Of a stretch of DNA of 64,000 nucleotides, positions 25,074 through 36,358 are shown one piece after another (position 1 is the first letter of the stretch; each line of letters begins with the position of its first letter). The notes under the pieces are model-generated. The model was given only the letters and a program-made list of their open reading frames with translations, was not told the DNA's origin and ran no database searches. This DNA is from Cenococcum geophilum 1.58 (taxonomy: Eukaryota; Ascomycota; Dothideomycetes; Gloniales; Gloniaceae). The stretch is from positions 464,683 through 528,682 of the forward strand of contig KV748222.1 of assembly GCA_001692895.1 (NCBI GenBank), in the 5' to 3' direction. A program made the translations under genes and the position numbers.

Positions 25074-26511
25074 TATATAGTGGCAATTATTATAGAAGTA
25101 ATGTTCTTACTAGTATAAGGTCCTAGAAGTATATAAAAGGTAATTAAAAGGTTTTATAGCTTCCCATTCTAATTAATAAAATGCGCCTTAATACTAAGGA
25201 ATATAACATAGTTGGGCGATGTCTAGATATTAAGTATAAGGCTTATATTAGAGGTTATAGTATAAAGAGCGTATTTAATGCGCTTACTTATAATCTTTAT
25301 ATCTTTAATTACCTATTTAGAAACTATTGCTAATAATATAGGGTGTAGGCTTATAGCTATAGGGTTAAGTAGGCTAATAAGGCGAATAAGGCGCTCTAAT
25401 AAGGCTCTAGTAAAAGAGATATTATTTAAGACTATAAAGGTAATAAGGTATTTACGGTATTAGTAGAATTTAACTTAATAAGTAGGTAAACCTTTAGTTA
25501 TAATAATGTCCTCCTCTTTATAGGGTTCTTCTCCCTACCTATTAAAGCTATAGGTATTAACTATATAGCTAATTACGTGCGATATAGAGGCTGCTAATCT
25601 AACTATAGAAGGGATTACTCTATGGCCTTTCCTATTAGCAGGTTTCGTATAAGAGATTATAGGCTTATATTTATAGTAAAGCCAGTACTATTACTGCTTT
25701 ATATCTTATACTAGAGTACTATACTACTAGACCTAGGCTCTACGCCTATAAGAGGTCTTGCTATTAAGCTATAGAGCAAGCTAATAGCTAACTGTATTTT
25801 TAGGCCTAAAGATAAAGCTATCTACGCTATATATTGGCTGCCTTAGATATAAACTGCCCTCTATAGAAAATAGCAAAGGCGTAGATTAATTAGAAATATT
25901 ACCAATTAATATATCTAAAGGCATTAAGTAGGAAACCTAATTAACTAAGGTAAACACGGTAAAGAAAGGGGCTATAGAGGCAGAATAGAAGAGTCTTTAG
26001 TAGGGAGGCTGTACGAGGCTTAAAGGATTTTAACGCCTCTAATACCTATAGCTATTAGCTCTCTACTATCCTAATAGAGCTTTATTTCTACTAAGAGATT
26101 AGTTTCTAAAGCAACTAGCTTATAGTAAGGGCAGAAAGGCTGTTCTAGCAATTTATTAAACCAATAGACAATTAATTTGGTCCAATTAGTTTATTTAATT
26201 AGTTTAATCTATATTAAACAAACCTTAATTAGACCAAATTAATTAAACCAAACAACCGTCGATAAGGGTCCGGTTTGATGAAAGCACTGGATTGAGCGCA
26301 GATTCAAGAACTTTTAAGGAGGCTGGATGCTACAAAGTTGAACTTGTCTCTTGCCCTTCAAATTTCTGGCAGGTCAGTAATCCTTAATTCTATTTGTACT
26401 GCCCACCATCGAGAGGCATGTTATTGATTTAGATGGTAGGCAAAATGTAAGCTTTGCAGTGTGTGGGAATTGAACGAGCAACTTTATTGTAAATCTATGG
26501 AAATCAAGTGG

Positions 26512-26519
26512 TATAAATA
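26512..26519 (+). promoter_or_regulatory. TATA-like box upstream of the coiled-coil gene
   Basis: TATAAATA lies 188 bp upstream of the ATG at 26700, in DNA of normal composition just outside the hAT element. Confidence 0.3.
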
Positions 26520-26699
26520 CATGAGGAAGGTGTAAGAAATAAGATGAAAGGGGGTACCAATGCGTAGCTAAAACAGGGTGATACGCAGTCGAGACGGGGT
26601 GGTACGCTGGTGAGACAGCGTACTGTTTTGGCAGGGTACTGATACCGGTAGTCGGTTACACAAAATAATGTCTCTATCGAACAGCAAGTTGGTTAAATC

Positions 26700-27941
26700 A
26701 TGGACACCCAAGACAAGCTCTATGCTGAGTTGCGGCGAGCTCTCCAATTATTTACCCCATTTCTCCAGAGATCCATTGAGCAACAATTTGGGAGATATCA
26801 GAACTCAAGCATGGAAAGCGAAGTTCGCTTGGAAGATCTATCAGAATCTATGTTAAGCGACTTCCCCTCCATGTTCAATATGCCAAACGCAGCACCAAGA
26901 ACTCCCCTGGAGGAAAAGGAAACGGTTGCTGATCCTGACGATACGGAGGCTTAAAACATGCCCGAAGTTCCTAATACACCAGCAACCAACGATCCGGGCG
27001 GTGATACAAATCCCAGGTTGCTAAGGTCCATGTAAGTAAAAGTTTAAATAAAGGAGTCGTAGATCCACAATAGCTGACATGTATCATTTGGTATAAATCA
27101 CCATCAATGAAAGCGATCCTGAGGTTGCAGAAGCTTTAAAGCGCTTCAAGGAATTATCAACCGATAAGCCGGGATTGTCTCTCGGAAATACCAGCTCGGC
27201 ATTCTCTTCGACTATTACTGATGTGCTTAAGGAAGTAGAGCAAGCGAAATGGAAATTCAGCAAAGGTTCGAACATAGTTTCAAAAGGTTCAAAATTAACT
27301 GATCAAATACGCTCCGGAATGGATGTGTGGACGAACATTCTCCCTCCCGAGTTAACCGCTGCCTTTTGGGGAAGCTACAGAATTCTACTCCAAGTAAGAT
27401 AGCTTCAATGACCATTTACCTCAGTAACTAATTGCTTCTAAATGCATCAAAAACATCTATGAACACCCTTAACTCCATGGTCGAGGGCTTTGCGGAGACG
27501 AGCGATGCAATCAGGATATGTCAACGCGAATACGACTTGTATCCCGCACCAGAAATACGCAATGCAATGACGAAGCTATACGTTGCGGTGCTTGAACTCG
27601 CGAGAGAAGCACAAACCGTGATGTTGAGAAGTTCTTCACGATGGGTATTGGATTCGTTGTCAGCCCAAGACTCTGCCATCACAAAGCTTCTTACGAAGAT
27701 CCAAAAGCAAACCCAAGCGATCATGCAAGAGGTGGAATACCAACAGCGATTGGAAATGCGGGACATGAGTTCAAGGGCCCGAAATATTGAAAGAGATCAG
27801 CAGAAGATTTTGGCTGGCATCAAAAATCAGAAAAAGATTCTGGAGTCTTTACAGGAACAACAGAAGATTATGTCCATGATCAAGACCCAACAGGAAATCC
27901 TCCAAGGAGTACAGCAACTACTCTTTAGAATTGGAGGATAA
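26700..27941 (+). pseudogene. Immune-type helical/coiled-coil protein gene with apparent lesions
   Basis: The ATG at 26700 gives MDTQDKLYAELRRALQLF. The frame meets TAA at 26952-26954 but continues open past it (NMPEVPNTPATNDPGG) to a GTAAGT donor at 27032. A second block (about 27097-27393) has NESDPEVAEALKRFKEL and ILPPELTAAFWGSYRILLQ, as in N-terminal helical regions of fungal STAND-associated proteins, then a donor at 27394. A third block (about 27435-27941) encodes a long helix ending in a heptad-like coiled coil with repeated QQKIL, QKKIL, QQKIM and QQEIL. Stops at 26952 and 27094 are both TAA where CAA is plausible. No AG acceptor fits the third block. I call it a probable RIP-damaged pseudogene; an unusual exon structure is the alternative. 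Confidence 0.5.
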
Positions 27942-28698
27942 GGCCCATTGATATGCAATCACCACGGTCTTGGAAACATTTTACTTTCAACGGAAACCAC
28001 CAACGCGTTTTGCGGATTGGGATGAATCCCTTTCATACTGATACTCTCTTATTCTTTGTATGGAGATTTCACACCCTGGCCCCGACGGCGACGAGCAAGA
28101 GCTCTTTAACGGAAATTGTCGCATGATATGTAAACGTCCTAAAATCGCGTATATATAATAGTCTCTAATCTTCGTATTCAAGACAATATAACAAATGAAA
28201 CCACTATACATTACTAAAAAGCATAAAAATGCAGATGAAGGCACGAGCAATTAATTAGTCTGTGCATAGCTGAGGCGGGGCGATGCGCTTGGACCTCGTT
28301 TTGGTATTAATACACAACACAGCTTCGGCTTCCCTTTATTTACTTGTACATAATACTTCTCTTTGGGGAATCCCAGAGCTCGGCTACACTTGCCTGATCA
28401 GCGAAAGGGTTTGGCCAAGCCTGCTGCCTTCGGCTCAGCCCCTCCTTCTGGGATCCTTCACGCCATAGATAAGCCAGTCGCAAAGCTCTATGTACCCGGG
28501 GAATATCTACCAACTACTCGTAATAGCACGCCAAGAGCTGTGTGCGGTACAATGGCGTTCGGCGCCCCAAGCTCGATGCAGCCCCGCTAGCCAGGCGAGC
28601 TGCGAAACCCACCTCAGTGCTTGTGCCTCAGCCATCCTCCGTCGCCATTTATTAGTATCTTCTCACCCTGTACTCTGGATAAAAATCTTCCAGCCTAA
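27942..28698. other. Intergenic region upstream of the NLR gene
   Basis: No gene supported. Normal composition, short A/T-rich stretch near 28150-28230. Presumably contains the NLR promoter; no clear TATA box. Confidence 0.4.
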
Positions 28699-31600
28699 AT
28701 GGCAGAAGCTCTCGCCGTAGTTGGCATCGCTGCCAACATAGTCCAACTCGTCGACTTCGGCTCTAAGATCTTACATCGGCTTAACGAGTTTCAATCCAAT
28801 GTAGGAGATGTTCCAGAATCCTTTCGTCACATCAAGGCCGAGCTACCTGTGCTGCTTGACGCCCTTCAACGGACAAAAGAGGCGATCGAAGCTGGCTCTG
28901 TTGGAGATGAGACCAAGAACACCCTCTGCCCTACTATTAATGGCTGTCTGGAACAGATAAAGTCGCTTGATGAAGTGCTTCTGAAAGCATTACCAACATC
29001 AGGTGACTCGTGGATAAAGAGAAGTGGGAAGGCGATCCTGAGCCTGCGTTACGACTCAAAGGTAGAGAAGATAACGGCCATTGTCAAGAAGTATATTCAG
29101 ACTCTCACATTCTACCATGCTGCTGGTATTGAGGCAAGGGGAAATCCTCTTTTATGTATCAAAGTCTTATGCTTACCGTCTTTCCCAGACTATCAAGCAA
29201 GCCGAACTGCTAAAAGGACTTCCTTCTGCAAAATATGCTGCTTTTAATTCATATAAGCAGAACGACCCTCGTCCGGAATGTCTCGAAGGTACTAGAGTTG
29301 AGATTCTCAGGCAGATTCAGGATTGGGGGGAGGATCGCAGTGGCAAGTACATCTTCTGGCTTAGTGGCATGGCCGGCACGGGTAAGTCCACCATCGCTCA
29401 TACGGTTGCCCACCGCTTTAGTGAGAAAGGACTTCTTGGAGCAAGTTTCTTTTTTTCTAGAGGCCGCGAGGACCTGCGTAGCGCGGCTAAACTATTCACT
29501 ACCCTTGCGGTTCAGCTGGCAGATGCGCTCCCTGGCCTCAAAGCCCACGTCTGCAATGCCATCACCAAGCGTGGCGACATTGGCGGACAAGCGCTGCGTG
29601 ATCAGTGGAGACGTCTTATCCTTGAGCCCCTTAGGATGTTGGAGGAGAATCTACCTCCACTTTCGAGCCTCGTTCCATCATCGAGCCTGGTTGTGGTGAT
29701 CGATGCCCTAGATGAGTGCGAGGGCGGCCGGGACATTCAGGAGATCCTCGGACTCCTCACCGAGGCGAAGGATCTATCAATGGTACGGATCCGAGTTTTC
29801 ATAACCAGCCGACCAGAAATACCAATTAGCCTTGGTTTCAATAACATGTCCCAAATCGTTCATCATGACGAGATCCTCCATTCCATCCCTCGGTCGCTTA
29901 TCAAGCGTGATATCTCTATTTTCTTAAGGCATGAGCTAGTCACAATTAGGGAAAAGCACGGGATTGGAGGAGATTGGCCGGATGAGGAAGACATCCAGAA
30001 ACTCATTCGGAGAGCCGATCGTCTATTCATTTACGCTGCGACAGCATGTCGCTTTCTCTACAATAGTGCATTTCCGAAGAAACGCCTCTCTGAGATGCTT
30101 AAAGTCAAGTCCATTAGCCATTCATCCACCAAGGAGCTCGACGAGATGTATAAACTTGTTTTACGGCAATCAATCGCCCGTGGCAGCGATGAAGACACAG
30201 AATATCTGGCTATACTATTCAAGCAGATTGTTGGATCGATTATCATCCTGTCTGATATGCTTTCCGCCGCCGCTCTCGCCGAACTGCTTAAACTATCACC
30301 TAGTCAGAAGGAAGATATGCAAGAGATGCTAAAACATCTGGGCTCAGTCTTAAATGTCCCGGATGACGAAACCTCTCCTCTCCAACTGTTCCACCTTTCC
30401 TTTCGCGACTTTCTTCTGAACAAGACAAGGTGTCAAGATCCTCTCCTTGACAAGGGAGGGTGTACAGACCCTCAGCTCTGGGTCAACGAGGAAGCGACGC
30501 ATAGTGATCTGTTCGCGCGCTGTCTCGATCTCATGAAAGGCCATCTAAGAAAGGATATGTGCGATCTGCAACAGCCAGGAGTCCTCGCTTCCGAGCTAGA
30601 GTACAATAAGGTAGAGAGCTGCCTTCCTCCAGCGGTCCAGTATGCGTGTCGCTACTGGGTCGCTCATCTTCAAGGAGCCAAGATCGGCCTGTATGACGAT
30701 GATGTAGTACATAAATTCCTCCAGAAACACTTTCTTCATTGGCTTGAGGCCCTTAGCCTGATGCGGAAGACTTCTGAGGGCGTTCTAGCGATAACTTCTT
30801 TGGAGTCTATCATCACAGTAAGTGAAGCTAACGGAGGTTAGACGGACTCTAGCTAACACGTTAAGGCTAAAGAAAACCCTGGTTTCCACGCATTCATTTA
30901 CGATGCAAAGCGGTTCACTCTACACAGCCGAACAATAATCGAAGAGGCGCCTCTCCAAATATATAGTTCAGCTCTCATCTTTGCACCAGAGATGAGCGTT
31001 ATTCGGGGACAATTTAAGGACCAGATTCCGGATTGGATCCGCCGATTGCCAAAGGTGCAAAAAGAATGGAACTCTTTAGAGCAGACGCTCGAGGGCCATT
31101 CGGACTGGGTCAGAAGCGTGGTGTTCTCACCTGACGGTAGCAAGCTGGCATCAGGATCAAACGACGGGACAGTGCGGGTATGGAATATCGCCACGGGACA
31201 AGTCGAGCGAACGCTCGAGGGCCATTCAGGCGAGGTCTACAGCGTGGTGTTCTCGCCTGACGGTAGCAAGCTGGCGTCAGGATCAGACGACAAGACAGTG
31301 CGGGTATGGAATGCCGCCACGGGACAAGTCGAGCGGACGCTCGAGGGCCATTCAGGCCTGGGTCGGAAGCGTGGTGTTCTCACCTGACGGTAGCAAGCTG
31401 GCGTCAGGATCAGGCGACAAGACAGTGCGGGTATGAATGCCGCCACGGGACAAGTCGAGCGGACGCTTGAGGGCCATTCAGTCGCGGTCCAGAGCGTGGT
31501 GTTCTCACCTGACGGTAGCAAGCTGGCGTCAGGATCAGATGACAAGACAGTGCGAGTATGGAATGCCGCCACGGGACAAGTCGAGCGGACGCTCGAGGGC

Positions 31601-32092
31601 CATTCACGCTCGGTCTACAGCGTGGTGTTCTCACCTGACGGTAGCAAGCTAGCGTCAGGATCATACGACAAGACAGTACGGGTATGGAATATCGCCACGG
31701 GGCAAGTCGAGCGGACGCTCGAGGGCCATTCAGGCTCGGTCTACAGCGTGGTGTTCTCACCTGACGGTAGCAAGCTGGCATCAGGATCACACGACGGGAC
31801 AGTGCGGGTATGGAATATCGCCACGGGACAAGTTGAGCGGACGCTCGAGGGCCATTTAGACGGGGTCTTAAGTGGGGTGTTTTCACCCGATAGCAGTAAG
31901 TCTTATTTGATCTACTCGGTAGATAGTTCAAAGCGTTGGGTGACTCAAAATGGGTCAAGGATCTTATATCTTCCTTTAGATTATAGACCAGGTTATATTA
32001 CTACTAAGGGTAGTACGCTAGTAATTGGAGATAATACTGGTCGGGTTATAAGTATAATGTTTTACTCAGATGCTAAAGTAGAAACTATTTAG
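28699..32092 (+). CDS. SesA-NACHT-WD40 NOD-like receptor (HNWD-like), frameshifted in the WD array
   Basis: Inferred exons are 28699-29125, 29202-30817 and 30866-32092. The introns (76 and 48 bp) restore [13 protein letters not shown] and SLESIITAKENPG. Residues 1-140 are a SesA-type helical domain ([20 protein letters not shown]). The NACHT NTPase has Walker [10 protein letters not shown] (about 198) and Walker [14 protein letters not shown] (about 306). A linker of the HNWD type leads to WD40 repeats of exactly 42 residues, and the C-terminal blade has WVTQNGSRI. Such receptors control heterokaryon incompatibility and probably non-self recognition, with the WD propeller as sensor. One extra base at about 31355 brings a TGA at 31385-31387 (product 854 residues). 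A missing base at 31435/31436 returns the frame too late to rescue it. Real mutation or assembly error in a repeat are both possible. Confidence 0.8.
31085..31966 (+). repeat. 126-bp WD40 repeat array, seven unit starts
   Basis: Units begin at 31085, 31211, 31337, 31463, 31589, 31715 and 31841, each exactly 126 bp apart. Six are complete and near identical; the last decays into the C-terminal blade. Differences cluster in a few codons: the two after GHS (DW, GE, AW after correcting the extra base, VA, RS, GS), the residue before SVVFS, and the residue after SGS (N, D, G, D, Y, H). Confidence 0.92.
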
Positions 32093-34409
32093 ATATATAT
32101 CTTTCTAAAGAAAGGGTCCGGAGGGGCTTGGCTATTATTAAAGATTAGTAGTTCTAGCACCTTCTAGGCAACCCCGCGGCTCGCTCAGGTGAAAGCAATT
32201 AGACCAACCTATTGTCTTGTTCACCTAGCTATTAGCCTATCGTAAAGCCTTACCTACGCTAGATCGGTATCCGCTCCGCTTTTTGCCGTAAAATGTACCA
32301 CCGCAAACATACCGCGCCGAGAGTTCCGTGTGGGAATTTACGAAATATCCACTCTCACAGGCTTATCCTCCTTGTTATACGCAACTAAGCGTTGTACTTC
32401 TATCTTCTGATGTCCACCACCGCTGAGATTAGAATTACCGTCGCTCGAGCGTTGGCCACTGTCGTCAGAGAGCTCGCTATCCTCGGGGTGGACAGCTTTA
32501 TCATTGGCAGCTTTACCGAGTGGAGTTTGTCTTTGAATCAAGGTAAGCACCGCTTGCTTGCGTAGCTGTTCGGCTGGTTAAGAGACCAGATGCATCGCAA
32601 AGGAAGATCTAGATTAACAGCCATAAGTCTAGAGCCGACTGCTTTATGCTTTAGTATCCTTCCAGTATGCTCTAATAAACTACTTATTTATACCCTTATC
32701 GCCTCCAACCTTCGTAACTAAATGCTCGGTGGGGATATAGACAACTTCCAATCGTGTATAAAGTAGGGCATGTATCTCCTTGTAGCCGATAGGAAGCTAA
32801 GAATTCAAGTAATTGCCGGAATGCATCTGATGCTTTGCGTTGGAACTTTATTTTGGACCTGTAACGGTGATATCAGTTAAATAACGCGCTGTGCGGATGT
32901 AGCGCAACTCCTGTAGAGCGACACCTCTTACAGACTGCTGAGGTGCGGCAGTAATACGGACCCAACTAAAGGCATCTGTGTAATGACGGTGAAACGTATA
33001 ATAAGGTTAGGTGAATACGTACGCTTAGTATTTTAAGGGTAACTTCCAAGGAGAGAGTTGCTAACCGAAGTGGCGCTTAGTAGATCCGTGCTTAGTTAGA
33101 CGTTGGGCAAGGGCTTTTAACCCTGTTTTCTGCTGCACTTTTCCTATCTCTAGGGGTAGTTGATTTTCCGCATTGCGCTAATGCTAATTAGAGGCAGTTA
33201 AGGCTTGGCATTTGGGAAATTGCAGCAGTAACTAGCGTCTAAAGCCTCTAGAGTTAGCAGCATATTTCCCTAAGGTGTTCGTTTTACAGGCTAAAATACT
33301 CGTCTCTTCCTATTTAATTTTGCCCATCGCATTAATTAAAGGTCACGTGGATAGTGTGTTTCTGCGACTGTCGAAGCCACTCCACTAATTCCTAGCCCAA
33401 GTCATAGATAAAGTGGAATTGGGTCTAGGAGTATGGCGCGCAGCACGATACTAGAATGCTTAGGATATTATAAGAAATATTACTTTAGTGGTATAATAAT
33501 ATATTAGGTAACAGGTCTACGACTGGGGTCTATGACCTGCTGCGACTTGCATCGGCCTTATATATTATTCTACGCAGCGTACCTAGTGGATGTGCTAGAT
33601 ACCCGCTTACCTTTTAGTATATTAGATTGGCCGAGTAACGTAGAGCTTGCACTTTATATAATATAGCTCTATATAATAATATAATTAGAAAAGTATAAAG
33701 TAGGGTATAATAATAAAAAATTATTTAAAGTAATATTATATACCTAACACTTAACTGGGTGAGTTAGGCGGGGTAAGAACTCTGGTCGTAGAAGCTCCAG
33801 CAACCGGGTTTCGTTACGACTGTAACGCAAATGCCGTGGATTATCCGTTTCCCATTTTTTGGGTTCCCCCGCCGGAAAAAAAGTTTCTGTGGGCCCAAGA
33901 AAACCAGCAAATGCCCAAGAAAAAAGAGAGCTAGGAGTAGTGTATGATTTAGGAGCCGCGAGCCGACAGCCGCAAGCCCAAGGCCTAGAGTTCCGGTGTG
34001 CAGTCGAGGGCTTTGGGGGGAAACGGCCCTAAACGTGCCCGAAAAGCCCAGTCCGAGAGCCTCAGGCCGGAATTCCTAGCCCAAGCCCGGCCCGGCCATG
34101 TGCTGTCCTGCCCAAAGTCTGAGTGCTGGCCCAAGGGTACCTAGCTAAACCGCGCGTGTTGGGCTAGAGACGTCTATTGCCACTCGTTAATCGTATGAAT
34201 CGTATCTCGCCATAACGTCATTGCCGATCCCGGCGTTCCGGCCCTGGCCCGGCCCTGGCCCAGCCCTACCCCTTACCCCTTCCTTTGCGTCCTGCCTTAC
34301 GCCCTTCCTCCATTCCAATGTAGCCAGCCAGCCAGCCATCCATCCAGCCAGCCAAACATCCCTCCATCCACTCATCCACCCATCCATCCACTTATCGCCC
34401 TCCCCTCCC
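32093..34409. other. Intergenic region between NLR and conserved fungal gene
   Basis: No convincing gene. A Ser/Asp-rich open frame on the minus strand (32338-32550, ending KEDKPVRVDIS) may be the last exon or a relic of an unrecognised gene. 33450-33760 is very AT-rich and could be a degraded repeat end. 34200-34400 is low-complexity, with CCAGCCAGCCAT-type repeats at 34320-34390 just beyond the 3' end of the next gene. Confidence 0.45.
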
Positions 34410-36358
34410 TCAATGACTCTTCCTAACAATAAACACCCCCACCTCCACCCCCCTCTGCGGCCCCGGTCCCGTATACCTATTCCGGGCAACGCCGTCCAAA
34501 ATCTCCTGAATCAAATTCGTCGGCATAACCTCGGCCTCAGCGGGCAAGCGGTGGGCCTGGCGAAACAGCTTCGTGACGGCGGCGCGCACCCTGGGCTTCT
34601 CCTGCTTGATCCACCAGTCGGTGGCCCAGACCTCCCTCTGCAGCGTGACCTCCTCCCGAGCGGCGTAGACGAGGCTGAAGCTGGCGGGGCGGCTGTGGAA
34701 GCGCTCCAGGGCGGGGGCGGAGTGGCTGAGGCTGTGGCAGAACTTGTCGAGGCGCGAGTGCAGCAGGCGGAACTCGGGGAGGTGCTCGACGGCGGCCATG
34801 TGGCCGAGCGAGGTGCCCAGGTCGGCGGACAGCTCGTGGATGACGGCCATGGCGCGCAGCAGCGGGTCGAGGATGGGGCCGAGGTAGTCGGCCATGAAGG
34901 TGCGGGCGCCGGTGCGGGTCGGGTAGATGAAGAGGAGGGCGCCGTTGTTCGGGGAGAGCTCGACGAGCCGGTCGATCAGCAGGCTGCGGCCGGTGGTGGA
35001 GAAGAGCTCGGCGAACTCGTTGCGGTTGGTCGGCGGGATGTAGCGCTCGACGATGGAGACGTCGACGGTGAGGGGCGCGACGACGGGGCGCGGGGCGGAG
35101 GGGAGCAGTCTCGAGTCGCCCTGGTAGTCGGACACGGGCACGGCGCTGTCGAAGACTTTTGTGGTGAAGTAGTCGTCGCCGCCGATGGCGGGGCCGGGCG
35201 TGCTGGGGGGCGAGGTCGGCAGGTCGGCCAGGTTGAAGCGGCCGGGGACGGCGTGGAAGACGTTCACCCACGATGTCGGCTTGTTGGGGGTCTGGCGGTG
35301 GATGGCGTCGATGATGATGGGGAAGACGTGCCCCGCGCGCGACGGAGACGGCAGCGCGTGCGAGAGCACTTTGACCGATTCCTCGCCTGTCGAGACGAGG
35401 TTCGCTACTGTGAGGTTTTGTTTATCAGTCACTTGCTTGCCCGACAAGTGGATTTTTCTAGGGCTGTAGGATTGCCGTCTCTCTTTTTTTTTTGGTTTGT
35501 TAGTTTAGGAATGGGCCGCTTACTTATCGCTACCTTTGCTTCCTCAATCCATGACTTCTCAGTAATGGTATGTCCCAAGCCTGGCGCATCCTGAGAAGGG
35601 GTGTTGGACTCCGCAGCGCTCGCGGTTGAGTCGGCGAGCGCTGCAGATAAGGTTCCAGGATCGGACTTTGCGGGAGAGTCCATCGCGGCAATAGTCACAT
35701 TCGCGAATGTGCCCCAGTTAATTGTCCCAGGCTCCGGCGGCGGCGTGAAGTTCGGTATGCAGTGGTGGAATCGGTTTTGTTCAACTTTTGGCTCTTCGGA
35801 AGATGATGTTGGTGGATCTCCCACACCGCCAAGACGGTGAGGACAGCTTAGTGCAGGGCTGAGATCATGAAGCGGATCCTCTGGTTTTGAGAGAGGCCCT
35901 GCTCCCAGAGATGAGAACGGGTTGTCAGCGTTGGAGACTATGCGGTCGGGGTGTGGAGTCCCAATGCCTAGCAGGTCAAACGAGGGCAGGCGTAAATTAT
36001 GGCCAGCCCTGGGAATAGGAGGCGTGGGGAGTGGAGCATCTGTGGTGAGCAGGCCGTCCCCAGCAAAGCCGCTGATGGGAAAGACAGGCTGGGTCTCCTG
36101 CGATGGGGTTGGGGTTTCTGGACTCAACCTTCCTGGAAGTGGGATGTAGCCTGGGACGGCGGCCTCAAAAAGAGGATCGCACAGAGTGGAGAGTGCAGGG
36201 CCCTCAGCAACCACATCTTCGGGGCCGGCGCCGATATGTTCCTCGCCAGCGGGAGAAGGAAATCCCAAATGAAGGCGGTGATCGGTAGGGCTCGCATGAC
36301 TTAGCGAAGGATCGGAATCGCACATATCAGATGGGATTTTGCCCGTCGTCTGCTTCAT
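34410..36358 (-). CDS. Conserved filamentous-fungal protein of unknown function, two exons
   Basis: Exon 1 is 36358-35524 and exon 2 is 35407-34410. The 116-bp intron (GTAAGC...CACAG) joins KVAI to IANLVSTGEES in frame, giving 610 residues. The N-terminal 270 are Pro/Ser-rich and look disordered. The C-terminal part is a compact conserved region: NVFHAVPGRFNLADLP, RNEFAELFSTTGRSLLIDRL, ALLFIYPTRTGARTFMADYL, PLLRAMAVIHELSADLG and EILDGVARNRYTG. The pattern resembles a family common in ascomycetes, but I know no function. The open frame extends upstream of the ATG to 36463 without Met, so a 5' exon is possible. Exon 2 is very GC-rich, which produces long antisense frames. No RIP signs. Confidence 0.72.

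Larger units (their letters stand above)
15360..26150 (-). pseudogene. hAT transposase pseudogene, interrupted by Gypsy
   Basis: On the minus strand, 16120-15400 reads with many stops as the C-terminal half of a hAT transposase: LEYRGIYSNTSSL, then KLNYYYSLSNITPAY and LHPSRKF, then the dimerisation region with INWWFNRRNKYPILS. The N-terminal half lies beyond the nested retrotransposon, at about 25100-26150. Nearly every Trp or Gln codon is a stop, so it is dead. Confidence 0.75.
15208..26289 (-). mobile_element. hAT DNA transposon (about 3.1 kb) expanded to 11.1 kb by a nested Gypsy element
   Basis: The ends are inverted repeats: AGTGCTTTCATTAAACC at 15211 on the left, and the right end read in reverse is CAGTGCTTTCATCAAACC. 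CAGTG ends and an 8-bp target duplication are hAT features. Flanks GATCAAGC (15200-15207) and GATTGAGC (26290-26297) differ only as one CpG mutated on opposite strands would. The left end has two extra bases, so the exact border is uncertain by about 3 bp. Subterminal regions are rich in short AAACCAAA/TTTGGTTT-like motifs, as in other hAT elements. The element is heavily RIP-mutated. The Gypsy element at 17067-25073 sits inside it. Confidence 0.8.
14855..26372 (+). pseudogene. STAND/NLR-type N-terminal domain gene, split by a hAT transposon
   Basis: The ATG at 14855 opens MADPISIIGLVDLAFGK, the start of the helical N-terminal domain of many fungal STAND and ankyrin proteins (the family often named after the azaphilone cluster protein L N-terminus). 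The frame runs to 15207, where the hAT element begins. Beyond the element, at 26298, the same frame resumes with AQIQELLRRLDATKLNLSL and ends at a GT donor at 26373. Removing the element and one target copy restores the frame exactly (codon split GC/G). No downstream effector exon is evident, so the gene was either short or lost its 3' part. It neighbours two more immune-type genes on the same strand. Confidence 0.75.

Noticed and set aside
34221..35594. 457-codon + strand open frame opposite the conserved fungal gene
   Set aside because: Gly/Val/Ala-rich shadow of the GC-rich exon 2 on the minus strand, which has a good intron and conserved motifs.
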